DNA of 64,000 nt. Source: Comamonas composti DSM 21721. Its GTDB lineage: Bacteria; Pseudomonadota; Gammaproteobacteria; Burkholderiales; Burkholderiaceae_C. Below are positions 46,001-54,293 of this stretch, piece by piece. Made by a program: the position numbers and the translations under genes. The stretch is from positions 25,044-89,043 of the forward strand of contig NZ_AUCQ01000023.1 of NCBI RefSeq assembly GCF_000429845.1. The letters are read 5' to 3'. Numbering within the stretch: position 1 is the stretch's first letter; each line of letters starts with the position of its first letter. The notes beneath the pieces were generated by a model. That model ran no database searches, was not told the DNA's origin, and saw nothing but the letters and a program-made list of their open reading frames with translations.

Positions 46001-46198
46001 CTGGCTCTGGCCTCGGGTGCCGGCGCCTCCAGCCAGGCCGCCATCGGCATTGCCGTGATTGGCGGCATGCTGAGCGCCACCTTGCTGGGCGTTGTTTTTG
46101 TACCGGTGTTTTTTGTCTGGGTGCTCTCGCTGTGGCGTGGACGCACCAAGGAGGACGGCAAAAAGCCCGCCCTCCCCGAGCAAGGAGAGTCCGCATGA
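43049..46198 (+). CDS. RND multidrug efflux permease (AcrB/MexB family)
   Basis: A 1049-residue HAE1-type proton-driven exporter. It begins with SQFFINRPNFAWVVAIFITLAG, has the central GILVDDAIVVVENVERLM motif with the proton-relay aspartates, and the C-terminal half repeats the layout (ITIIGLAAKNAILIVEFAK). Two large periplasmic loops are present. It works with the adaptor upstream and the outer-membrane channel downstream, whose start overlaps the stop by four bases. Substrates are likely hydrophobic drugs or solvents. Confidence 0.96.
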   Translation: MSQFFINRPNFAWVVAIFITLAGLLSITALPVSQFPNVAPPQISIWSSYPGASATTVMESVTSVIEEELNGTKGLLYFDSSSDSTGQSEISATFAPGTDPAMAQVEVQNRIKKAEARLPGAVMQMGLQVEQASANFLLIYSLTYKGDDTGKNEVALSDYAVRSVNNEIRRIPGVGKVQFFSADVAMRVWIDPQKLLGYGLSVADVNAAIAAQNVQVPAGSFGAQPGSPEQELSASIVVHGALSSPEEFGHIVLRAKGDGATVRLADVARLEVGQLDYTFSSREDGRKGVAAAVQLAPGANALATSKAVKARLAELSQNFPSDIQYSVPYDTSRFVQVAIGKVIQTLIEAVVLVFLVMWLFLQNLRYTLIPTIVVPVCLAGTLAVMYGLGFSVNMMTMFGMVLAIGILVDDAIVVVENVERLMAEEGLSPREATIKAMQQVSGAIVGITLVLSAVFIPLAFMSGSVGVIYRQFSLSLAVSILFSGFLALTFTPALCATLLQPIPQGAHHAKRGFFGWFNRRFARLTERFNLLNQKLARRVGRSMLLYAALVGLLGGMYVRMPESFVPYEDMGYYIVSLQLPPGATESRTAAMVRDMEAYLQERPATEQVEFLLGWSFSGSGQNAAMAFITLKDWSLRTPAQASWHEVEAFNKRFGSIQDGTAMAVDPPPIDGLGNSGGFSLRLQDRANLGREALVDARNELLKKANASPVIAYAMMENLEDAPQLRLDIDRRQAMAQGVDFTAISTALSTAYGSAVINEFPNAGRLQRVVVQADTAARMKPEDLLRLYVPNDQGQQVPLASFATVKWEMGPVQISRYNGYPAFRISGDAKPGYTTGQAMAELERIAAGLPQGIGYEWTGLSYQERAAGAQAPKLFALAILVVFLLLVALYESWSIPASVMLIVPIGALGAVAAVSAVGLANDVYFKVGLITIIGLAAKNAILIVEFAKSLHEQGLSLRDAALQAARLRFRPIIMTSLAFILGVVPLALASGAGASSQAAIGIAVIGGMLSATLLGVVFVPVFFVWVLSLWRGRTKEDGKKPALPEQGESA

Positions 46199-47679
46199 TG
46201 CGTGACCTGATCTCATCTGCCCTGCCCTCTACCCTTCCGACTGCGCCAGCACCTGGCCGCCTGGCCTTGCTGGTGGCCGCTGCGGCCCTGGTCGCGGGCT
46301 GCTCCATGGCCCCTGTCCACCAAAGACCGGCCGCGCCGGTGCCTGCAGTCTGGGCATGGGCCGGTGACAGCAGCGCTACGGCCCCTGCCGCCGCCACCCT
46401 GGCCTGGCAGGACTTTGTGACCGATGCCCTGCTGCGCCAGCGCATAGCGCAAGCCCTGGCCCATAACCGCGACCTGCGCCAAGCCCTGCTGGATGTGGAG
46501 GCCGCACGCGCCATGTATGGCGTGCAGCGGGCCGAGCGCCTGCCCGGCGTGGAGGTACAGGCCTCTGGCAACCGCCAGCGCCTGCCCGGCGACCTCAGCG
46601 CCGCAGGCGCATCCACCGTGCAAAGCAGCTACCAGGCCGGCGTGGGTCTGGCCGCCTTCGAGCTGGACCTGTTCGGCCGCGTGCGCAGCCTGTCTGAAGC
46701 CGCGCTGCAGGAATACCTGGCCAGCGAGGAAGCCGCACGCAGCGTGCAGATCAGCCTGGTGGCCGAGGTGGTGCAGGCCTCGCTGCTGCACGACAGCGCC
46801 CGCCAGCGCGTGGCGCTGACCCAGCGCACCCTGGCCTCGCGCGAAGCGGCGCTGCAGCTGGTGCAGCAACGCCGCCAGCATGGCCTGGACACGGCCCTGG
46901 ACCTGCACGAGGCCGAAAGCCTGACCGAGCAGGCCCGTACCGAGCTGGAGCGTTCCGAGCGCCAGTACCGCCAGGCCGGCAATGCGCTGACGCTGCTGCT
47001 GGGCCAGCCCCCACAGGACCAGGAACAGGCCGCAGACCAGGCCATGGACCAAGCCCTCTCCACCTTGCCCCTGGTGCAGGACATAGGCCCGGGCATGCCG
47101 GCCGATTTACTCACCCACCGCCCCGACATCCGTGCTGCCGAGCACCTGCTGCAGTCCCGCAACGCCAGCATTGGCGCGGCGCGCGCGGCATTCTTTCCGC
47201 GCATCTCGCTGACCGGCGCCTTGGGCAGCAGCAGCGCCGAGCTGTCCCATCTGTTCCAGGGAGGTCAACGCAGCTGGTCCTTCATGCCCCAGCTGCAGCT
47301 GCCCATTTTTGACGGCGGCCGCAACCAGGCCAATCTGGACCTGGCCCAGGTGCGCAAGGACATGGCCGTGGTGGCTTACGAAAAAAGCATCCAGACCGCT
47401 TTCCGCGAAGTGGCCGATGCCCTGGCCGCTACCGACACCTTGCGGCGTGAAGAAGCGGCCCAGCGCAAGCTGGTCACCAGCAGCGCCCAAAGCCTGACCC
47501 TGGCCACGGCCCGCTACCGCGCCGGTGTGGACAGCCATTTGCGCTATCTGGATGCCGAGCGCAGCCACTTTGCCAGCCAGCTGGCCCTGATCGATGTGGC
47601 CACCGAGCGCCAGATTGCGCTGACTACGCTGTACAAGGCTTTAGGCGGCGGCTGGAAAAAGGATAGAACACCCCCCTGA
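46195..47679 (+). CDS. Outer-membrane efflux channel lipoprotein (OprM/NodT family)
   Basis: A 494-residue channel protein. The signal peptide ends ALVAGC, a lipobox. Two outer-membrane efflux repeats are present, with the conserved FELDLFGRVRSLSEAA in the first half and ADLLTHRPDIRAAEHLLQSRNASIGAARAAFFPRISLTG in the second. It completes the tripartite pump. The ATG at 46195 overlaps the permease stop (ATGA). A short GC-rich pyrimidine tract follows the stop. Confidence 0.94.
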   Translation: MMRDLISSALPSTLPTAPAPGRLALLVAAAALVAGCSMAPVHQRPAAPVPAVWAWAGDSSATAPAAATLAWQDFVTDALLRQRIAQALAHNRDLRQALLDVEAARAMYGVQRAERLPGVEVQASGNRQRLPGDLSAAGASTVQSSYQAGVGLAAFELDLFGRVRSLSEAALQEYLASEEAARSVQISLVAEVVQASLLHDSARQRVALTQRTLASREAALQLVQQRRQHGLDTALDLHEAESLTEQARTELERSERQYRQAGNALTLLLGQPPQDQEQAADQAMDQALSTLPLVQDIGPGMPADLLTHRPDIRAAEHLLQSRNASIGAARAAFFPRISLTGALGSSSAELSHLFQGGQRSWSFMPQLQLPIFDGGRNQANLDLAQVRKDMAVVAYEKSIQTAFREVADALAATDTLRREEAAQRKLVTSSAQSLTLATARYRAGVDSHLRYLDAERSHFASQLALIDVATERQIALTTLYKALGGGWKKDRTPP

Positions 47680-47780
47680 GGCGCTGCGCGCCTTCCCCCC
47701 GCTCTTCGCGAGCTGCCTGCTGATTTGTTCAGGCCCGCCCGGGCTTACCGGCCATGCCCTGTCTGCCGCCGTGCCAGCGC

Positions 47781-48458
47781 CTAACGCGTCGCAACGGCAG
47801 GCAGAGCATCCTGCCTCATGGCTCGCACAATGGCGGCCAGCATCAGGCCATAGGCCGGCACGAACAACAGCAGGCTGACCAAAAGCTTGATCACATAGTC
47901 CACGGCTGCGATCTCCACCCAATGGGCTGCCATGAAAGCATCGGTGCTGCGCCAGAACGCAATGCCGAAGAAGGCCACGGTATCCAACGCCTGCCCGAAT
48001 ACCGAGGCCGCGACCGGCGCCAGCCACCAGTTGCGGCTTTGCTGGCGTATGCGGTCAAAGACCTGGATATCGAGCAACTGGCCCAGCACATAGGCCGCAA
48101 AGCTGGCGAGCGCGATACGAAACACGAAAGTGTTGAACTCTCCCAGGGCTTGCCAGCCGTTGAAGTGTCCTTCATGGAACAGCACGCCCACCACATAGGA
48201 GGCCAGCAGCGCGGGCAGCATGGCCCGCGTGATTACGCGGCGAGCCTGGACCTTGCCGATGAGCCGCACCGTCAGGTCCGTGGCCAGAAAGATGAAGGGG
48301 AAGCTGAACGCCCCCCAGGTGCTGTGAAAGCCCAGCAGGTTGATCGGCAACTGCACCAGGTAGTTGCTGGCGATGACGATGGCGATATGAAATACCACCA
48401 GGGCGCAAAGGTAGAACGGCACGCGCGAAGCCTGTGCCTGCATGGAAGTCATGAGCAT
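47781..48458 (-). CDS. yhhQ: Queuosine precursor transporter (YhhQ/VUT family)
   Basis: A 225-residue membrane protein with about six hydrophobic segments. Family motifs are SNYLVQLPINLLGFHSTWGAFSFPFIFLATDLTVRLIGK near the N-terminus and ASFAAYVLGQLLDIQVFDRIRQQS in the middle. It imports queuine-type precursors such as preQ0/preQ1 for tRNA modification. Starts at 48458 and 48452 are both possible. It is divergent from the ECF41-type sigma gene. No preQ1 riboswitch was found upstream. Confidence 0.9.
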   Translation of the reverse strand: MLMTSMQAQASRVPFYLCALVVFHIAIVIASNYLVQLPINLLGFHSTWGAFSFPFIFLATDLTVRLIGKVQARRVITRAMLPALLASYVVGVLFHEGHFNGWQALGEFNTFVFRIALASFAAYVLGQLLDIQVFDRIRQQSRNWWLAPVAASVFGQALDTVAFFGIAFWRSTDAFMAAHWVEIAAVDYVIKLLVSLLLFVPAYGLMLAAIVRAMRQDALPAVATR

Positions 48459-48607
48459 CCTTTTTGATCAATGGGGGTGAGGGAACCCATGGAACGGCAG
48501 CCAGGCAAATCCTGGAGCCGCAGATTGCGAAGGCGCAGATTGTAGGCTTGCTGGCAATGGCCTTGCACAGCCCGTGAAAACCAGGCTTGGGATTTTTCAA
48601 TCGGATC

Positions 48608-48634
48608 TGTCACAAAACACCATCACTCCACGTC
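48608..48634 (+). promoter_or_regulatory. ECF41-type promoter upstream of the sigma factor gene
   Basis: TGTCACA (48608-48614) and CGTC (48631-48634) are separated by exactly 16 bases, the published ECF41 target pattern TGTCACA-N16-CGTC as I recall it. The -10 ends only eight bases before the sigma ATG at 48643, so the transcript would have almost no leader. This suggests the sigma factor activates its own gene. Confidence 0.75.
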
Positions 48635-48642
48635 TTAACGGC

Positions 48643-49539
48643 ATGTACCCCTCATCCCGCCCTGAACCCTCTGCGAACCGGCATCTGCCCATCTTCGAGC
48701 AGCAGCGCTCGCGCCTCATGGGAATTGCCTATCGCATGCTGGGCTCACGCGAGCAGGCACAGGACGTGCTGCAGGACGCCTGGCTGCGCTGGAGCGCCAC
48801 GCCGCTGGAAAGCGTGGACACCGCCCAGGCCTGGCTGACCAGCACGGTCACACGCCTGTGCGTGGACAGCCTGCGAGCCACGCGCAGCGAGCGCCAGGCC
48901 TATAGCGGGCCATGGCTGCCGGCACCCTGGTTGGAGCCGGACAGCGCTCCTGCTGCCGATGCGCGGGCCGAGCTCGCCAGCGACCTGTCGATTGCCCTGC
49001 TGGTACTGCTGGAGAGCCTGACACCCGACGAGCGCGCGGCCTTTTTGCTGCACGACGTGTTCGACAGCGACTATGCCGAGGTCGCCAGCGTGCTCGGCAA
49101 GACCCAGGCCGCCTGCCGCCAGCTCGTGCACCGCGCGCGCAGCCATGTGCGCCAGCGCAAGACACGCTTTGCGGTCACGCCCGAAGCCTCGCGCGCACTC
49201 ATACAGCGCTTTGTCGAAGGCATGCGCACGCAGGACCACGCGGCCCTGCTCGCACTTTTTTCCCAGGATGCACTGTGGACTGCCGACGGCGGCGGCAAGG
49301 CGCCTGCGGCCAGCAAGAGCCTGCACGGACCACGCGCACTCTCGCGCCTGGCTGCGGCCGTGTGGCGCTTGTACCTGCAGTTCCGCCGCTTCGAGGAAGT
49401 CGATGTCAATGGCGCCCCAGGCCTGGTACTGCGCGATGCCCAGGGAGCTGCCCTGTCCGTCATGGGCTTCGAGACCGACGGAGTGCATATCCATGCCGTG
49501 TATTCGCAGCTCAACCCCGACAAGCTGCGCAATCTCTAG
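48643..49539 (+). CDS. ECF41-type sigma factor with SnoaL-like C-terminal domain
   Basis: A 298-residue alternative sigma factor. Sigma region 2 contains RLMGIAYRMLGSREQAQDVLQDAWLRW and region 4 contains LTPDERAAFLLHDVFDSDYAEVASVLGKTQAACRQLVHRARSH. The extra C-terminal domain is SnoaL-like and includes DGGGKAPA, a signature of the ECF41 group; GPWLPAP in the linker resembles the group's WLPEP motif. In ECF41 the C-terminal domain controls activity and replaces an anti-sigma protein. A carboxymuconolactone decarboxylase-like gene follows, the usual partner. Confidence 0.92.
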   Translation: MYPSSRPEPSANRHLPIFEQQRSRLMGIAYRMLGSREQAQDVLQDAWLRWSATPLESVDTAQAWLTSTVTRLCVDSLRATRSERQAYSGPWLPAPWLEPDSAPAADARAELASDLSIALLVLLESLTPDERAAFLLHDVFDSDYAEVASVLGKTQAACRQLVHRARSHVRQRKTRFAVTPEASRALIQRFVEGMRTQDHAALLALFSQDALWTADGGGKAPAASKSLHGPRALSRLAAAVWRLYLQFRRFEEVDVNGAPGLVLRDAQGAALSVMGFETDGVHIHAVYSQLNPDKLRNL

Positions 49540-49621
49540 TGTCCTGAAGCAAAAGTGCATTGAACAAGCCTCCAGTCCAGAGCACCGTCTTGTCATTCCG
49601 CCAACCCTCAAAGGAGAAATC

Positions 49622-50080
49622 ATGACCCATGCCCAGCGCATAGACCTCCCCCGCAACCACGCTGCAAGCTATGCGGCCATGCTCGGCCTGCAAAAGCATG
49701 TGAATGCAGGCAACCTGCCCATACGGCTGCATGAGCTCGTGAAGATGCGCGCCTCGCAGATCAACGGCTGCGCCTTCTGCCTGGACCTGCATGCACGCGT
49801 GGCACGCGAGCACGGCGAAACCGATCAGCGCCTGCATCTGCTGAATGCCTGGCGCGAAAGCGGCGCCTTCGATGCGCGCGAATGTGCAGCCCTGGCCTGG
49901 ACCGAGGCGCTCACGCGCGTGGAGCAATCCCAGATGCCGGACAGCATCTACGAGGAGGTCAAGGCCCAGTTCAGCGAAGCCGAGATCGTCGAGCTGTCCA
50001 TAGCCATCGTCACCATCAACAGCTGGAACAGGCTCATGATTGCGTTTCGCACGCCGCCTGCAGCGCATGTCCCAGGCTGA
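49622..50080 (+). CDS. Carboxymuconolactone decarboxylase/AhpD-like protein
   Basis: A 152-residue alkylhydroperoxidase-fold protein. The CxxC-H motif reads NGCAFCLDLHARVAREHG, with the two redox cysteines and histidine of the AhpD type. Genes of this kind are the commonest targets of ECF41 sigma factors. It is 82 bases downstream of the sigma gene on the same strand. It has no separate ECF41 promoter that I could find, so it is likely read from the sigma promoter. The physiological substrate is unknown. Confidence 0.93.
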   Translation: MTHAQRIDLPRNHAASYAAMLGLQKHVNAGNLPIRLHELVKMRASQINGCAFCLDLHARVAREHGETDQRLHLLNAWRESGAFDARECAALAWTEALTRVEQSQMPDSIYEEVKAQFSEAEIVELSIAIVTINSWNRLMIAFRTPPAAHVPG

Positions 50081-50090
50081 CATAATTTAT

Positions 50091-50139
50091 AAAAATCGGG
50101 CTCCAGCGCTTACCTGGCATGCGCAAGCAGCTATTTTTT
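50091..50139. repeat. Dispersed palindromic element between two convergent genes
   Basis: A 49-bp element with AT-rich ends (aaaaatcgggct and agctatttttt) and a core tacctggcatgcgcaagc. A related copy lies inside cobU at 10158-10203. It sits between the convergent AhpD-like and LysR genes and, with the following gatagc, could form a hairpin and act as a terminator on both strands. Confidence 0.55.
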
Positions 50140-50156
50140 CGATAGCAAAACAACGA

Positions 50157-51056
50157 TTACCAGAGCTGGCCCTCGAATCTGCGCACCAGAAAGTCGAGCA
50201 AGGCCCTGAGTGCCGGAGCCATATGCTTGCGCGAAGCGTAGAGCGCATACACCGTGAGCGCAGGCGGCTGCCATGCTGGCAGCAGCAGCTCCAATCGACC
50301 AGCCTGCAGCAAAGGCCGCACCAGGTAGGCCGGCAACAGCGCGATACCTGCACCGGCTTCGGCTGCGGCCATGAGAGCCGTGGCGTCATTGGCCGTGAAC
50401 TGCGTGGGCACGTCGACCACCTGCTCGCGCGCCTCGTTGCTCTCGCGCGCAAAATGCCATTCGCTGCGGCCGAAGTTGGCATGGCCCAGACAGCGGTGGT
50501 CTTGCAGATCGCGGGGCTCCTCGGGACTCCCGGCACGCTCCAGATAAGCAGGCGACGCGACCAGCAATGACTCGCAAATCGCCAGCGGCCGTGCGATCAG
50601 GGCCGGATCGGGGTCGGCACTGATGCGTATCGCCAGGTCGATACGCTCGGCCACCAGGTTCAGCGCGCCTTCGCTGACGTTCAGATCCAGCTTGAGCCGG
50701 GGGTGCAAAGCCAGAAAGTCGCCCAGCACGGGCGCCAGCTGGGCGTAACCAAACGACATGCTGCAGGTGAGCCGCAACTGACCGCGCAGCTCGCCGTTGG
50801 CCGGAGCTGTTTCCTGCTCCACCTCGGCAGCCAGGGCCAGCATTTGCAGACAGCGGCGCAGGCATTGCTCCCCCGCATCGGTCAGCGTCACACTGCGCGT
50901 GCTGCGCTGCAGCAAGCGCGCACCCAGCCATTGCTCCATATGCGCCACATAGCGCGTGACCATGGCACGCGACATGGTCAACCGCTCGCTGCTCGCCGTG
51001 AAGCTGCCGGTCTGGGCCACATCGGCGAAAACGCGCATGGCAGTCAATCTATCCAT
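50157..51056 (-). CDS. LysR-family transcriptional regulator
   Basis: A 299-residue LysR protein. The N-terminal winged helix reads MRVFADVAQTGSFTASSERLTMSRAMVTRYVAHMEQWLGARLLQRSTRSVTLTDAG. The C-terminal co-inducer domain has two Rossmann-like lobes. The start at 51056 (MDRLTAM) is used; one at 51074 would add six residues. It is divergent from the MBL-fold gene and most likely controls it. Confidence 0.92.
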   Translation of the reverse strand: MDRLTAMRVFADVAQTGSFTASSERLTMSRAMVTRYVAHMEQWLGARLLQRSTRSVTLTDAGEQCLRRCLQMLALAAEVEQETAPANGELRGQLRLTCSMSFGYAQLAPVLGDFLALHPRLKLDLNVSEGALNLVAERIDLAIRISADPDPALIARPLAICESLLVASPAYLERAGSPEEPRDLQDHRCLGHANFGRSEWHFARESNEAREQVVDVPTQFTANDATALMAAAEAGAGIALLPAYLVRPLLQAGRLELLLPAWQPPALTVYALYASRKHMAPALRALLDFLVRRFEGQLW

Positions 51057-51164
51057 GGTATTTGATCGATTCAAGAAACAATAAAGCGCATTTTCAACGG
51101 TTTATCTGAATCATTTCAAGCAATAAATTCTGGGAATCGATATTTTTGATTCAGGACCTCGCCC

Positions 51165-52049
51165 ATGACTTTGCGTCTCAAAACCAGCAGCCTTGGCTGC
51201 GCCCTGGCGCTCACCCTCGGTACGGCCCAGGCGGCAGCCCCGCTGGAGCTCAAGACCTATCAGGCCGATCACAACAGCTTCAGCGTCACCTCCACGCTGG
51301 TCAGCGGCCCCACGCAAGCCATCGTCGTGGACAGCGGCTTCACACGCGCCGATGCCTTGCGCATCGCCGCGAATGTGCTGGACAGTGGCAAACAGCTGAC
51401 CCATGTACTGATCAGCAATGCCGACCCCGACTATTACTTCGGCGCCCAGACCCTCAAGCAGCTGTTTCCGCAAGCAAAGTTCGTGGCACCGGTGGCCGTG
51501 CGCGAAAAAATCCAGGCTGGCCTCGACGGCAAGCTGGCTTTCTGGTCGCCCAAGATGGGAGCCAATGCACCCCAGGCCCTGCCTGCAGGCAGCCTGCTGC
51601 CCGAGCCCCTGCAGGAAGGCTCACTCAGCGTGGACGGACAGGCGCTGGAAATACGCGGCACCACGGGGCCGCTGGCCCACAGGCCCTATGTGTGGATTCC
51701 GTCGCTGCAGGCCATTGTTGGCAACGTGTCCGTTTTCGGCAACATGCATGTATGGACGGCAGACACCCGGACAGACACCGAGCGCCGGGCCTGGATTGCC
51801 CAGCTCGACGAAATGAAGGCCTTGAAGCCACGCGTGGTCGTGCCCGGCCACATGCAGCCCGGCACGGCCCTGGATGGCAAGAGCATTGACTTCACACGCG
51901 GCTATCTGGTGCGCTTCGAGACGGCTCTGAAAAAAGGCCACACCAGCGCAGACGTGATCAAAAGCCTGGAGCAGGCCTATCCCAAGCTCGACGGCCGTGC
52001 CTCACTGGAGCTGGGTGCCAAGGTCGGCAAGGGCGAGATGTCCTGGTAG
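51165..52049 (+). CDS. Secreted MBL-fold protein with degenerate metal motif
   Basis: A 294-residue protein with a signal peptide ending about GTAQAA, so periplasmic. The fold and flanking blocks are those of metallo-beta-lactamase hydrolases ([42 protein letters not shown]). The zinc motif HxHxDH is replaced by [10 protein letters not shown], keeping only one aspartate. Either it binds metal differently or it is not a metallohydrolase. It is divergent from a LysR regulator. The gene begins 108 bases from the regulator start. Confidence 0.82.
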   Translation: MTLRLKTSSLGCALALTLGTAQAAAPLELKTYQADHNSFSVTSTLVSGPTQAIVVDSGFTRADALRIAANVLDSGKQLTHVLISNADPDYYFGAQTLKQLFPQAKFVAPVAVREKIQAGLDGKLAFWSPKMGANAPQALPAGSLLPEPLQEGSLSVDGQALEIRGTTGPLAHRPYVWIPSLQAIVGNVSVFGNMHVWTADTRTDTERRAWIAQLDEMKALKPRVVVPGHMQPGTALDGKSIDFTRGYLVRFETALKKGHTSADVIKSLEQAYPKLDGRASLELGAKVGKGEMSW

Positions 52050-52058
52050 GTCTTGCGC

Positions 52059-52841
52059 TTACTTGAGGCTTCCCGAGAGAAAGCGCGCCAGGCGCTCGCT
52101 CCTGGGCGAGCTCAGCACCTGGCGGGCATCGCCCTGCTCCTCGATCAGGCCCTTGTGCAAGAAGACCACGTGGTTCGAAACCTCGCGTGCGAATCCGATC
52201 TCGTGGGTCACGACCAGCATGGTGCGCCCCTCATGGGCCAGCAACTGGATCACGCGCAGCACCTCGCCCACGAGCTCAGGGTCGAGTGCGCTCGTAGGTT
52301 CGTCGAACAGCATGACTTCAGGCTCCACGGCCAGGGCCCGGGCAATGGCCACGCGCTGCTGCTGGCCTCCGCTCATATGGTTGGGCCAGCTGTCCTCGCG
52401 CCCCTCCAGGCCCACAAGCCTCAGGTATTTGCGGGCACGCTCCACGGCCTCATCCTTGCCAATGCCCAGCACATGAATGGGCACCTCGACAATGTTCTGC
52501 AGCACCGTTTTATGCGCCCACAAGTTGAAATGCTGGAACACCATGGCCAACCGGGTGCGCATGCGCTGCAACTGGGCGGGCTCCACAGCCTCGAGCTCGC
52601 CTGTGCGCCCGGCCTTGAGCCTGAGCTCCTCGCCCGCTACCACAATGCGGCCTTGCTGGGGCTTTTCCAGCAGATTGATACAGCGCAGCAGCGTGCTCTT
52701 GCCCGAGCCCGAGCTGCCCAGGAGGCTGATCACGTCTCCGGCCCTGGCAGCCAAGCTGACCCCCTTGAGCACCTGGTTGTCTCCATAGCTTTTATGGATG
52801 TTCTCGGCCTGTAGCTTGTATTCGGTAGAGCTCATAAACAT
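52059..52841 (-). CDS. hisP: Polar/basic amino-acid ABC importer ATPase (HisP-like)
   Basis: A 260-residue ATPase of the polar amino-acid uptake family. Walker A is GSSGSGKST, the signature MSGGQQQR, Walker [15 protein letters not shown] and the switch histidine VTHE. The insertion between residues 70 and 90 ([27 protein letters not shown]) is characteristic of HisP/ArgT systems. It begins directly after the hisM stop; a second start at 52835 is possible. It powers the permease pair HisQ-HisM. Confidence 0.93.
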   Translation of the reverse strand: MFMSSTEYKLQAENIHKSYGDNQVLKGVSLAARAGDVISLLGSSGSGKSTLLRCINLLEKPQQGRIVVAGEELRLKAGRTGELEAVEPAQLQRMRTRLAMVFQHFNLWAHKTVLQNIVEVPIHVLGIGKDEAVERARKYLRLVGLEGREDSWPNHMSGGQQQRVAIARALAVEPEVMLFDEPTSALDPELVGEVLRVIQLLAHEGRTMLVVTHEIGFAREVSNHVVFLHKGLIEEQGDARQVLSSPRSERLARFLSGSLK

Positions 52842-53555
52842 TCAATGCGTGCGCGGAACCAGATACGCCAGAAAGTGCTTTTCCAGCAGACGAAAACAGC
52901 CTATGAGTGCAAAGGTCACGCACAGGTAGAGCACGGCTGCGGCCAGGTAGGCCTCGAACGGCAAATAGAAATCTGAATAGATCCGGCTGGCGACGGCCGT
53001 GATGTCCGTCAGTGCAGGCACGGCACTGGCCAGCGTGGTCGCATGCAGCAGCATCACGGCCTCGTTGCAATAAGGGGGCAGAGAGCGGCGCAAGGCTCCG
53101 GGGAGAACCACTCGCGCCATGATCTTCCAGCGGCCCATGCCCATGGCGCGCGCCGCCTCGACCTCACCCTGAGCCGTCTCGCGTATAGCGCCAGCCACGA
53201 TCTCGGCCGTATAGCCTGCGGTATTGAGTGCAAAGGCCAGCAAGGCACAAAAGAACGGCTGCTTGAAATACGTCCAGGGCCAGATCTGGTCCCAGCGCGC
53301 CTGAATCCACTCAAGCTGGGCCAGTCCGTAATAGATCAGATAGACCTGGATCAGCAGCGGCGTGCCGCGCACAAAGTAGGTAAAACTGCCCAGCAGCCTC
53401 TCCAGCAGCCAGTTGCCGCTGGTCAGCCCCAGGGCCACGAGCAAGGCCAGCACGCCTCCTGCGACCAGGCTGGACAAAAGCAGGCTCAACGTCGTGAGCA
53501 GACCTTGGCCATACATCAACAGGTGCTGGGGCTCAAAGATCACGTCCCAGCTCAT
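52842..53555 (-). CDS. hisM: Basic amino-acid ABC importer permease (HisM-like)
   Basis: A 237-residue permease with about five hydrophobic segments and the conserved EAARAMGMGRWKIMARVVLPGALRRSLPPYCNE coupling loop. It forms half of the inner-membrane channel. It overlaps the hisQ stop by four bases, and its own stop immediately precedes the hisP ATG. It belongs to the His/Glu/Gln/Arg/opine family. Confidence 0.92.
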   Translation of the reverse strand: MSWDVIFEPQHLLMYGQGLLTTLSLLLSSLVAGGVLALLVALGLTSGNWLLERLLGSFTYFVRGTPLLIQVYLIYYGLAQLEWIQARWDQIWPWTYFKQPFFCALLAFALNTAGYTAEIVAGAIRETAQGEVEAARAMGMGRWKIMARVVLPGALRRSLPPYCNEAVMLLHATTLASAVPALTDITAVASRIYSDFYLPFEAYLAAAVLYLCVTFALIGCFRLLEKHFLAYLVPRTH

Positions 53556-54238
53556 AGGCCCACCTTTTCCGAGCCAAGGCTGTAACGGTTGTTCAAGCGC
53601 TTGAGCACCCAGAGCGAGATGCTGGTGAACACCAGATACAACGCAGCCGCAAACAACAGAAACACAAACGGCTGGCGCGTGGCCGCACTCGCCTGCTTGG
53701 CCAGATACGTCATGTCCTGCAGGCCGATCAGGCTCACCAGGGCCGTGGCCTTGATCAGCACCAGCCAGTTATTCGTGTAGCCAGGCAGGGCATAGCGCAA
53801 CATCTGCGGCAGCGTGATGCGAAAAAAAGTCTTGCCCGGCCCCATGCCGAAAGCCCAGGCAGCCTCCATCTGCCCGCGCGGTATCGACATGATGGCGCCC
53901 CTGAACGTCTCGGTCATGTAGGCACCGTAGATGAAGCCCAGCGTGACCACACCCGCAACAAAAGGATTGAGATCCAGCGTGTAATCCAGCCCCATGGATT
54001 CGAACAGGCTGTTGATGCCAATGGCTGCGCCATAAAACACCAGCAGCATGAGCACCAGCTCGGGGATGCCGCGCACCACGGTGGTGTAGAGCGTGGCCAG
54101 CCAGACCAGGGAGCGCCGCCCCGAAAGCTTGGCCGTGGCGCCCAGCAGCCCAAGCATGGTGGACAGCATCAAGGAAGCCAGGGACACGGCTACGGTCAAC
54201 AAGGCTCCTTGCGTAATCGACAAAAGGTATTCACTCAT
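53552..54238 (-). CDS. hisQ: Basic amino-acid ABC importer permease (HisQ-like)
   Basis: A 228-residue permease with five hydrophobic segments. It shows VRGIPELVLMLLVFYGAA near the middle and the coupling motif EAAWAFGMGPGKTFFRITLPQMLRYALPGYTNNWL. It pairs with HisM. It lies 55 bases downstream of the binding-protein gene in the same transcription unit. Confidence 0.92.
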   Translation of the reverse strand: MSEYLLSITQGALLTVAVSLASLMLSTMLGLLGATAKLSGRRSLVWLATLYTTVVRGIPELVLMLLVFYGAAIGINSLFESMGLDYTLDLNPFVAGVVTLGFIYGAYMTETFRGAIMSIPRGQMEAAWAFGMGPGKTFFRITLPQMLRYALPGYTNNWLVLIKATALVSLIGLQDMTYLAKQASAATRQPFVFLLFAAALYLVFTSISLWVLKRLNNRYSLGSEKVGL

Positions 54239-54293
54239 CGGCGCACCGTTCTCATGAGGCCCCGCCGCCCGGGAAGGCCGGGCCCGTCAGGAT

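Noticed and set aside
48459..48607. Possible preQ1 riboswitch before the queuosine transporter
   Set aside because: No aptamer core of preQ1-I or preQ1-II type could be recognised in the leader.
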